Assembly (NCBI GenBank): GCA_017960415.1
Contig: JAGCZE010000284.1
Coordinates: 1-8,446 of the forward strand
Origin: Lachnospiraceae bacterium
GTDB taxonomy: Bacteria > Bacillota_A > Clostridia > Lachnospirales > Lachnospiraceae
Reading direction: 5' to 3'
Length of the DNA stretch: 8,446 nt
Position 1 is the first letter of the stretch. Every line of letters begins with the position of its first letter. The position numbers and the translations under genes are program-made. A model generated the notes under the pieces. It ran no database searches. It had not been told where the DNA came from and saw nothing but the letters and a program-made list of their open reading frames with translations. Shown here piece after piece: positions 1 through 5,670 of the stretch.

Positions 1-56
1 AGCAAAAAAATATTATAAATGATGATTACCGGGGATATTATTAGATAAGCAAAAAC

Positions 57-85
57 TTGTTATTTTTCTGCCGGTGTGGTAGTAT
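57..85 (+). promoter_or_regulatory. Candidate extended -10 promoter for the HD-GYP gene
   Basis: A -35-like TTGTTA lies at 57-62 and a -10-like TAGTAT at 80-85, separated by 17 bases. A TG at 77-78 one base before the -10 gives the extended -10 arrangement. Each hexamer matches the sigma-70/SigA consensus at 4 of 6 positions. An imperfect inverted repeat (ATAA-G-CAA at 45-52 against TTGTTAT at 57-63, with one bulged G) overlaps the -35 and could be an operator or chance. This is the only reasonably placed promoter I found ahead of the gene cluster. Confidence 0.4.
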
Positions 86-114
86 TATTATGAGATGGTA
101 TAGGAGGTGGAGGG

Positions 115-1203
115 ATGTCAGTCGAAGCTTCGGACAACAGACCGATTGAAAGAATATTAATCAGCAGGGCCATGCCCGGAATGGAACTCGCAAGGGACAT
201 ATATTCCCGGAACAATCAGGTTATCCTGAATGCCGGGGCTGTTCTTGATGCGCAAAAAATATCAAAGATCATGTTTTATGCCGTTGACTCCATCACGGTA
301 TACAAACAGGCAGCACCTGAGAATAATACCACACTTTCGCAGCAGCTGAAGAACAGCGTCGAGTTCAGGGAATTTTCGAAAAATTACGATAACACCGTAT
401 CGGCACTCAAGGATCAGATGAATAAGGTGATCGTTGAAAACGCCGAGTTGGACGGTGATTTTCTTGTGGGTGAGGTTGACAGGATGATCATCGAGAGCGG
501 TGGCAAGAGCCGTATATTCAATATGCTGCATTGCATCCGCGATTATGATGAGATGACATATATGCACAGCGTCAACGTGTCTCTGATAAACAACTGCTTT
601 GCAAAATGGCTCGGCATGAATGAAGAAGAGCAGAGAGTGCTGACTTTGGCCGGTCTGCTGCATGATGTGGGCAAGACTACGGTACCCAGAGAGATACTTC
701 ACAAGCCGGATGCGCTGACCGAGCAGGAATTTGCCGTTATCAAGACGCATACGACCAAGGGTTATGACATCATCAAGGACAAGAAGATCGATGACCGCAT
801 CAAGATGTCGGTACTCCAGCATCATGAGAGGGCTGACGGAACCGGTTATCCTTACGGAAAGAGCGGCGACCAGATCAACAGCTTTGCGATGATCACCGCA
901 ATCGCCGATGTTTATGACGCGATGACCTCCGACAGAATATACAGACCCAGGATATGTCCGTTTGAGGTTGTCAGGAGTTTCGAGAACGAAGGCTACAAGA
1001 AATTCGATCCTCAGTACCTTGTTCCGCTGCTCGAGCAGATTACGGAAGTATACATGAACCATACGGTGCGGCTGTCCGATGATAAGGTGGGCAAGATCGT
1101 GCTGCTCAATAAATCGGAGCTTTCGAAGCCCATAGTTCAGGTAGATGATATATTTGTGGATCTTTCCAAGCAAAGGGAGGTCAAGATCACAGAGATATTA
1201 TAA
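115..1203 (+). CDS. HD-GYP domain cyclic-di-GMP phosphodiesterase
   Basis: This 362-residue cytoplasmic protein belongs to the HD-GYP family, which hydrolyses the second messenger cyclic di-GMP. Residues 1-65 form an N-terminal domain common in Firmicutes HD-GYP proteins but not itself catalytic, followed by a probably helical linker (about 75-110). The HD-GYP core spans about 140-310. It carries H151, the H183-D184 pair in HDVGK, H212, H236-H237-E238, the signature G244-Y245-P246, and D265xxD268 followed by AMTSDR. All metal-binding and signature positions appear intact, so an active enzyme is expected. There is no membrane segment, receiver or PAS domain, so the input signal is not evident. 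The start is well supported by AGGAGG at 102-107, seven bases before ATG. It sits 51 bases upstream of the GspF-like gene on the same strand, which suggests cyclic-di-GMP control of the pilus-like module; that link is inference. Confidence 0.93.
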   Translation: MSVEASDNRPIERILISRAMPGMELARDIYSRNNQVILNAGAVLDAQKISKIMFYAVDSITVYKQAAPENNTTLSQQLKNSVEFREFSKNYDNTVSALKDQMNKVIVENAELDGDFLVGEVDRMIIESGGKSRIFNMLHCIRDYDEMTYMHSVNVSLINNCFAKWLGMNEEEQRVLTLAGLLHDVGKTTVPREILHKPDALTEQEFAVIKTHTTKGYDIIKDKKIDDRIKMSVLQHHERADGTGYPYGKSGDQINSFAMITAIADVYDAMTSDRIYRPRICPFEVVRSFENEGYKKFDPQYLVPLLEQITEVYMNHTVRLSDDKVGKIVLLNKSELSKPIVQVDDIFVDLSKQREVKITEIL

Positions 1204-1254
1204 AAGAATGTATTACCATTATGATGAGCGTCAGTCAGGGGGGATTTAACGTTT

Positions 1255-2493
1255 ATGAATGATGATTATGTTTTTTATGATGACGAGAACAAGGAGAACG
1301 AACCGAAAGATACCGATCAGAAAGACAGCGGAAGCGATTATACGGTAGATTTCAACGATTCCTGGAAGGATGACGAGCCGGAAGCTTCGAATCAAACCGG
1401 GGAAGTTAAAAAAGATGCCCCCGGACAGGGGAAAAGCGCAGGTAAGGGCGCTTCGGGCAAGGTGTTCAACTCCGATGAGGTCGCCATGTTCTGTGACCAG
1501 ATAGCCATGCTGCTGCATGGCGGTATTTCGCTGCATGAGGGTATTTACATGCTCTACAGCGAGATGGAAGACGCAAGGACCAAGGCGGTTTTAAAGGAAC
1601 TCGATGACAGCGTCAATGACAATATACCGTTCTACGAAGCATTGAATGCTACAGGAGCTTTTCCCGAGTATATGAACCATATGGTTGAAGTCGGCGAGAA
1701 GACCGGACGTCTTGAAGACGTTATGAGATCCCTTGCGGATTATTACGAACGCGACAGCCGTATCAAATCCGGAATCAGGAGCGCGGTAGCCTATCCGATG
1801 ATCCTGTTCGGTGTTATGGCATGCATTATGGTCATACTGGTATGGAAGATCCTTCCGATGTTTGAGAAGATGTTTGAAGAGCTGAGCAGTGATGTGTCAT
1901 CTGCTACCGAGAACGTTCTTACGGCTGGACTCACCGCAGGCAAAGTAATCGCAGTTATCATCCTTGTTCTGTTCGTGCTTGTGATCCTTGTTGTGATCTA
2001 CGGAAGAACGAAATCGGGTTCAAAGGCTCTCTCGAAGCTTGCAGGCTCCTTCGGACCTACCGGAAAGCTTATGGTCCTTATGGCAACAGGCAAGTTTGTT
2101 TCCTCGATGTCCCTGATGATGGCCAGCGGTATGGATATTACCGAAGCGCTTGAGAGCGAATATGAGAATTGTGAAAATGAAACCGTAAAGAAGCGCATCG
2201 GAGACTGCATTAAGTATTACAGAAGCGATGCTCCTCTCGATGAAGCGCTCCGCAAGAGCGGTCTTATCGCCGGCATGGAGAGCAGGCTGGTCAGTGTAGC
2301 TGCCAAGACAGGCGAGACCGATGTTGTATTTGCGAAGCTGAGCGAGCAGTACAATGAAAAGACTACGGCTTCTCTGGGCAAGATGACCACGATCATTGAG
2401 ACAACACTGGTTGTTGTGCTGTCGGTAATGGTAGGAGCGGTCCTGATCGCAGTTATGATGCCGCTTGTCAGCATGATCTCTTCGATAGGATAA
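1255..2493 (+). CDS. Type II secretion/type IV pilus platform protein (GspF/PilC family) with acidic N-terminal tail
   Basis: This 412-residue inner-membrane protein is the platform that couples a cytoplasmic ATPase to pilin assembly or disassembly. Two T2SSF repeats are visible, at about 75-180 and 277-400. The first contains QIAMLLHGGISLHEG and the EVGEKTGRLEDVM signature. The second contains SLMMASGMDITEALE and VAAKTGETD, the matching signature. Three membrane segments fall at about 182-199, 231-250 and 384-408, the usual topology. The oddity is residues 1-72, a low-complexity, strongly Asp/Glu-rich and then Gly/Lys/Ser-rich tail with no evident fold, longer than the short N-terminus typical of the family. 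The start has AGGGGGG at 1237-1243, 11 bases upstream. Downstream are four small pilin-like genes and a PilT-type ATPase, as expected for this family. The family is certain; the exact machine (pilus, pseudopilus or competence-like) is not. Confidence 0.92.
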   Translation: MNDDYVFYDDENKENEPKDTDQKDSGSDYTVDFNDSWKDDEPEASNQTGEVKKDAPGQGKSAGKGASGKVFNSDEVAMFCDQIAMLLHGGISLHEGIYMLYSEMEDARTKAVLKELDDSVNDNIPFYEALNATGAFPEYMNHMVEVGEKTGRLEDVMRSLADYYERDSRIKSGIRSAVAYPMILFGVMACIMVILVWKILPMFEKMFEELSSDVSSATENVLTAGLTAGKVIAVIILVLFVLVILVVIYGRTKSGSKALSKLAGSFGPTGKLMVLMATGKFVSSMSLMMASGMDITEALESEYENCENETVKKRIGDCIKYYRSDAPLDEALRKSGLIAGMESRLVSVAAKTGETDVVFAKLSEQYNEKTTASLGKMTTIIETTLVVVLSVMVGAVLIAVMMPLVSMISSIG

Positions 2494-2549
2494 TAAGAAA
2501 ATGCTCAGAGCCTGTTAAAGGCCTGTTGCTTTAGCTGTTATTTGATTTT

Positions 2550-2570
2550 GATCTGAAAAAATGGGAGATC
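2550..2570 (+). promoter_or_regulatory. Small inverted repeat overlapping the ribosome binding site of the 2580 gene
   Basis: GATCT at 2550-2554 can pair with AGATC at 2566-2570 around an 11-base loop. The last two bases of the GGGAG Shine-Dalgarno (2563-2567) fall in the stem and the rest in the loop. The hairpin is short and weak and may be coincidental. The same 86-base gap also holds a direct repeat GCCTGTT (2510-2516 and 2521-2527) and a 4-bp stem GCCT/AGGC (2510-2513/2519-2522) with no T-tract, so it does not look like a terminator. Confidence 0.2.
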
Positions 2571-2579
2571 TCATATATT

Positions 2580-2903
2580 ATGAAAGATTTTAAGGGAAAT
2601 TCCCGTAAGGATATATGGAAGAGCATAGTCCTTCCGATACTGATCTGTGTTGCGATGCTTGCGGTCATGATATTTGTTGTGGTGAAGTTCAACACCATGA
2701 GTATCGAACAGGATCAGGAACTGACGCTTGCAGCCGTAAGAAAGGCTGCGGTTCAGTGCTATGCCGATGAAGGAAGATATCCTTCGACTATCGAGTATCT
2801 TGAAGAGAACTACGGCGTGCATATTGACCGGGATGCATTTATGGTTACATATGACTGCGCGGCAGCCAATGTATTTCCGAATATCTCGGTTTTCAGACGA
2901 TGA
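2580..2903 (+). CDS. Small pilin-like membrane protein lacking a canonical prepilin cleavage site
   Basis: This 107-residue protein has a short basic cytoplasmic N-terminus (1-15), one hydrophobic segment (about 16-35), and an external domain. The external part starts helical and contains CYADEGRYPSTIEYLEENYG (60-79), which resembles the post-helix region of type IV pilins and ComGC-like pseudopilins, where EGxYPxxLxxL is common. By position and topology it is a pseudopilin-like subunit. However, there is no Gly-Phe cleavage site and no Glu at +5 in the hydrophobic segment, so normal prepilin peptidase processing is not predicted. Two cysteines (C60 and C93) lie outside the membrane and could form a disulfide. 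The start follows GGGAG at 2563-2567 with a 12-base gap. It is the first of four small anchored proteins between the platform and ATPase genes. I do not recognise a named family with certainty. Confidence 0.75.
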   Translation: MKDFKGNSRKDIWKSIVLPILICVAMLAVMIFVVVKFNTMSIEQDQELTLAAVRKAAVQCYADEGRYPSTIEYLEENYGVHIDRDAFMVTYDCAAANVFPNISVFRR

Positions 2904-2934
2904 CCGTTAGTTCATTGAATATCGGAGATTATTT

Positions 2935-3438
2935 ATGGCGGGATTGGATGATAAAAAGGTTGCTTCAAGGAGCAAGCTCGTAAATGCGGCGGGAACGATC
3001 GTTTTGATCGCATTGTTCGCTATTTCGGCACTTGTGCTGCTTGCGGCCGGGATGCAGGTATACAAGAATGTTGTACTTGCGTCAAATGAGAACTTTGAGC
3101 TGAGAACTTCACTTTCTTATGTAGCTACGAGAGTCAGACAGTTCGATGCGTCAGGATCAGTGGATGTCGCACAGTATGACGGTATGGATGTGCTCGTTCT
3201 GTCCGAGGAGTTTGACGGAGATATTTATAACACACTTATTTATTATAAGAACGGATATCTGTGTGAGCTGACTCAGGCGGCGGGTTACGAACCGGACTTC
3301 GAGTTCGGATTCGAAACTGTGGAGATAGATGATTTTTCCATCAGCAAACAGGACGGCTGCATACTTTTGAGCGCAGCGAACGCATCGGGAGACAGGGAAT
3401 CGCTGAAGCTTACCTTGAGAAGCGATACGCGGAATTGA
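2935..3438 (+). CDS. DUF4860-like single-pass membrane protein, probable minor pseudopilin
   Basis: This 167-residue protein has a 16-residue polar, basic N-terminus, one membrane segment (about 17-42), and an external domain of about 125 residues. The region after the membrane segment, with ELRTSLSYVATRVRQFD and then beta-rich sequence containing YNTLIYYKNGYLCEL, matches my memory of the DUF4860 family found in Clostridia. It also recalls the ComGF-type minor pseudopilins of competence systems. That family call comes from recognition, not a search. It lacks a Gly-Phe prepilin site and Glu+5. The start is supported by CGGAG at 2923-2927, and the gene lies only 31 bases after the preceding pilin-like gene, so co-transcription and co-function are likely. 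A minor tip subunit of a pilus-like fibre is my best guess. Confidence 0.75.
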   Translation: MAGLDDKKVASRSKLVNAAGTIVLIALFAISALVLLAAGMQVYKNVVLASNENFELRTSLSYVATRVRQFDASGSVDVAQYDGMDVLVLSEEFDGDIYNTLIYYKNGYLCELTQAAGYEPDFEFGFETVEIDDFSISKQDGCILLSAANASGDRESLKLTLRSDTRN

Positions 3439-3462
3439 TGCTCATCTGAATTGTACATAAGG

Positions 3463-3473
3463 ATCGGTCCGAT
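3463..3473 (+). repeat. 11-base odd palindrome ATCGGTCCGAT
   Basis: ATCGG at 3463-3467 is the exact reverse complement of CCGAT at 3469-3473 around a single central base. It lies in the 109-base gap between two pilin-like genes, directly before a second inverted repeat. It could be a protein-binding site, but its small size leaves chance possible. Confidence 0.3.
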
Positions 3474-3474
3474 A

Positions 3475-3501
3475 TTAAGATAAGAGGATTTATCATCTTA
3501 A
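3475..3501 (+). repeat. 7-bp inverted repeat with 13-base loop between pilin-like genes
   Basis: TTAAGAT at 3475-3481 pairs with ATCTTAA at 3495-3501. An alternative inner stem GATAA/TTATC (3479-3483/3490-3494) uses partly the same bases. There is no T-tract after it, so it is not an intrinsic terminator. It may be an RNA processing or stabilising hairpin that separates expression of the upstream and downstream pilin-like genes, or an operator. The function is unproven. Confidence 0.35.
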
Positions 3502-3547
3502 GACAAACGGACACGATAGGATCATATGAGAAAGCAGGAACAGTGTA

Positions 3548-3964
3548 ATGGCTGACAAATACGATAAACAAAGTACCGCGCGGCTTCCGCTGGTCGAATC
3601 GGTCATCATCATTGCGATCTTCGCGGTGGTAAGCGTGGTCATAATGCAGATGTACCTATCTGCGAACCGTATCCAGAAGAAGGCCGTCAATATCAGCAAG
3701 GCGACCATCCTTGCCGAGAATAAGGCAGAAGAGCTGAAAAACGGATCGGTCGATCTTCAGACCAGATATTACGACAGTGACTGGAAGGAACTGGCCGGCT
3801 CGCAGGATCCCGCAAAAAAAGCCCACTTCGTGATGGAATGCACCGTTACCGAGGAAGGTAAGGGTGCGGGGGGAGCACTGGTTGTTTACAGGATAACCGT
3901 AACCGACAAGAACGGAGAGGAACTGATCGCTCTTGATGCGGACAATGTTTCACTTGCTTATTAG
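3548..3964 (+). CDS. Pseudopilin-like protein with Glu+5 but Arg at the -1 cleavage position
   Basis: This 138-residue protein has a short polar N-terminus (1-12), a hydrophobic helix (about 13-35), a long amphipathic helix with AENKAEELKNG (about 36-65), and a beta-rich external domain ending in ALDADNVSLAY. The sequence LPLVESVIIIAIFAVVSVVI (13-32) is very close to the class III prepilin motif FTLVE followed by a hydrophobic stretch. E17 sits at +5 relative to an expected cut after R12. The invariant Gly at -1 is Arg here, so prepilin peptidase may not cut, or may need altered specificity. The overall shape, with QMYLSANRIQKKA and the AENKAEEL segment, matches GspI/GspH-type minor pseudopilins. 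ATG is preceded by AGGAA at 3536-3540. It is the third of four small anchored genes in the module. Pseudopilin identity is fairly secure; its processing state is open. Confidence 0.82.
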   Translation: MADKYDKQSTARLPLVESVIIIAIFAVVSVVIMQMYLSANRIQKKAVNISKATILAENKAEELKNGSVDLQTRYYDSDWKELAGSQDPAKKAHFVMECTVTEEGKGAGGALVVYRITVTDKNGEELIALDADNVSLAY

Positions 3965-4098
3965 TCGTCAAACATAGATTGATGGGATTTGGTCAATGGA
4001 TGACAAAAATAAAAGGTTACAAATGACATCATTTTGCTAATTTTTTGAAATAATTTTGATACATTTTCGGATTATCATCTTTACAGGGAGTTTCCGAC
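3965..4098 (+). promoter_or_regulatory. AT-rich 134-base intergenic region, possible internal promoter
   Basis: This is the longest gap in the pilus-like module and is clearly more AT-rich than the flanking genes, especially 4029-4083. Several -35-like elements are present (TTGCTA 4034-4039, TTGAAA 4045-4050, TTGATA 4056-4061). TATCAT at 4073-4078 is a good -10 look-alike, but none of the pairs has a spacing near 17 bases, so no specific promoter is assigned. A weak ATTGA/TCAAT inverted repeat (3978-3982/3993-3997) lacks a T-tract and is not a terminator. The next gene has AGGGAG at 4085-4090. Confidence 0.3.
4021..4034 (+). repeat. 14-base inverted repeat AAATGA-CA-TCATTT, operator-like
   Basis: AAATGA at 4021-4026 is the exact reverse complement of TCATTT at 4029-4034, separated by two bases. 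It lies at the start of the AT-rich part of the intergenic region before the 4099 gene, abutting the TTGCTA element. The compact symmetric form suits a dimeric regulator's binding site, though AT-rich sequence produces such repeats by chance. Confidence 0.35.
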
Positions 4099-4578
4099 AT
4101 GAAAGAACAAAAAGGCAGCGAATTTAAGCTGAATGTGGGTCTGCCGTCCATCATCCTTCTGCTCTGCGTTTTGGGATTGTCACTGTTTGCGATCCTGACC
4201 ATAAGAGCGGCATATACCGGATTGAAAACGGCGAAAACCTCCAGAAACGCGGTACAGGAATATTACAAGGCAGAAGTTAAAGCTGACAGGATTCAGCTGA
4301 AGATAGCGGGGGCATTTGACGAATGTGTCCGGAACAATCTGCAGCAGGACGGGATCGACGAGAATATCAGATCCGTTGACGGAGTTGAATCCGTCGAGGC
4401 CGGTACGGTAATATATAATGTAAGAGTGAACGACTATTCTTCGATCAGGGTTGAGATGCGCGTGACCCGGGAAGGCGACGACTTTGACATGCATATGTCT
4501 TCGCACAGACTGGTCGTTGATGATATGGACGGTTACAGCGGCAACGGTTTTGAGATCGAAGAAATTGAATTGTTTTAA
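4099..4578 (+). CDS. Single-pass pilin-like membrane protein of the pilus-like module
   Basis: This 159-residue protein has a charged N-terminus (1-13), a hydrophobic segment beginning GLPSIILLLCVLGLSLFAIL (14-33), a helical stretch with EYYKAEVKADRIQ, and an acidic external domain ending EIEEIELF. Gly14 could serve as the -1 residue of a prepilin site, but the residue at +5 would be Ile19, not Glu. Lack of Glu+5 is known in GspK-type minor pseudopilins, so this could be the tip-capping type, although it is far shorter than GspK. The start is supported by AGGGAG at 4085-4090, eight bases upstream. It ends 14 bases before the PilT-type ATPase gene, so the two are probably co-transcribed. No named family is recognised; the pilin-like call rests on topology and context. 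Confidence 0.72.
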   Translation: MKEQKGSEFKLNVGLPSIILLLCVLGLSLFAILTIRAAYTGLKTAKTSRNAVQEYYKAEVKADRIQLKIAGAFDECVRNNLQQDGIDENIRSVDGVESVEAGTVIYNVRVNDYSSIRVEMRVTREGDDFDMHMSSHRLVVDDMDGYSGNGFEIEEIELF

Positions 4579-4592
4579 TCTGGAGGAATAGC

Positions 4593-5669
4593 ATGAACAG
4601 CCTTGATGAGATGCTTAAATCTGCAGTAAGCAAAAAAGCGTCGGATATTTTCTTTGTAGTAGGTCAGCCTATATGTTATAAGATCGGCGGACAGATCGTG
4701 CGTGATCACGATCTTGAATATGATTGGGAGAGAGGTCTTTCCGCAGGTACCTGTCGTGAATGGATACAGCAGCTCTACGATACCGCGAACCGTGACATGG
4801 CACAGTTCATCAACAGCAATGACGATGACTTTGCCGTATCGATACCGGGCGCAGGACGTTTCAGGGTAAACGTGTTCAAGCAGCGCGGTACGATCAGTGC
4901 GGTTTTAAGGGCGGTTCCTTTCGGACTTCCGCCGTTTGAGTCAATGGGTATTCCTTCAAGTATCCTGAAGATCGCGGAGCTGAAAAAAGGTCTCGTGCTC
5001 GTTACGGGGACTGCCGGAAGCGGAAAGAGTACAACTCTTGCCTACATTATCGACAAAATCAACCATGAGCGCGACTGCCATATACTGACACTGGAAGATC
5101 CCATCGAATACCTGCACAGGCATGACAAGAGTATCATCAGCCAGAGAGAGATCGCGATCGATACCGAGTCATATTCCAGCGCACTGAGGGCTGCTCTTCG
5201 TGAAGCACCCGATGTAATCCTTATCGGTGAGATGCGTGACAGGGAAACCATTGAGATAGCCCTTACGGCAGCAGAAACAGGACACCTTGTTCTTTCTACG
5301 CTCCATACGCTCGGCGCGGCCAATACCGTCGACCGTATAGTCGACATCTTCCCCGCCAGCCAGCAGCAGCAGATCAGAGTCCAGCTGTCCATGATATTGA
5401 AGACCATCGTATCGCAGCAGCTGATACCGAAGATAACCGGAGGTGTGGTTCCCGCATTTGAGATCATGCATGCCAACAGCGCATTGAGAACCCTGATCAG
5501 AGAAGACAAGACTCATCAGTTCGACAGCCAGATCAATTCCGGCGGTCGTGAAGGTATGATCACGATGGACAGAAGTCTTTTCGAACTGGTCAAGAACGGG
5601 ATAATAGATCAGGAGACAGCATTAACATACTGTACCAGTCCTGAAACAATGCGGAGAAATTTACAGTGA
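4593..5669 (+). CDS. PilT-type twitching/retraction ATPase
   Basis: This 358-residue protein has the length and motif order of PilT, a hexameric secretion ATPase that drives pilus retraction at the cytoplasmic face of the membrane. The N-terminal domain (1-110) includes ASDIFFVVGQPICYKIGG. The core has Walker A GTAGSGKST (139-147), an Asp box around E168-D169 in TLEDPIEY, Walker B DVILIGEMRD (207-216) with catalytic E213, and a His box GHLVLSTLHT (230-239). The C-terminus carries ALRTLIRE (297-304), the counterpart of the PilT-specific AIRNLIRE motif, then KTHQFDSQI and GMITMDRSL. There is no Zn-binding tetracysteine or long N-terminal domain as in PilB/GspE. GGAGGA at 4582-4587 supports the start. 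It is the only such ATPase in the window, so either an extension motor is encoded elsewhere or this enzyme serves both roles. Confidence 0.92.
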   Translation: MNSLDEMLKSAVSKKASDIFFVVGQPICYKIGGQIVRDHDLEYDWERGLSAGTCREWIQQLYDTANRDMAQFINSNDDDFAVSIPGAGRFRVNVFKQRGTISAVLRAVPFGLPPFESMGIPSSILKIAELKKGLVLVTGTAGSGKSTTLAYIIDKINHERDCHILTLEDPIEYLHRHDKSIISQREIAIDTESYSSALRAALREAPDVILIGEMRDRETIEIALTAAETGHLVLSTLHTLGAANTVDRIVDIFPASQQQQIRVQLSMILKTIVSQQLIPKITGGVVPAFEIMHANSALRTLIREDKTHQFDSQINSGGREGMITMDRSLFELVKNGIIDQETALTYCTSPETMRRNLQ

Positions 5670-5670
5670 C

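Noticed and set aside
1..114. Cyclic-di-GMP riboswitch upstream of the HD-GYP gene
   Set aside because: The leader is too short in this window and I could not identify the conserved riboswitch core. The region fits a promoter and short 5' leader.
262..1173. A 303-codon open frame on the minus strand
   Set aside because: It lies wholly opposite the HD-GYP gene, whose catalytic motifs are intact. Its translation shows no recognisable domain, so it is a codon-usage shadow.
2510..2522. Stem GCCT/AGGC after the platform gene as a terminator
   Set aside because: The stem is only 4 bp with no following T-tract, and the downstream gene belongs to the same module.
3526..3555. Tiny ORF starting ATGAGAAAGCAG and overlapping the start of the 3548 gene
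   Set aside because: It encodes only nine residues, has no clear ribosome binding site of its own, and is probably chance, though a leader peptide cannot be excluded.
5042..5516. Two overlapping minus-strand open frames opposite the ATPase core
   Set aside because: They overlap each other and the Walker motifs of the PilT-type gene and have no plausible protein character.
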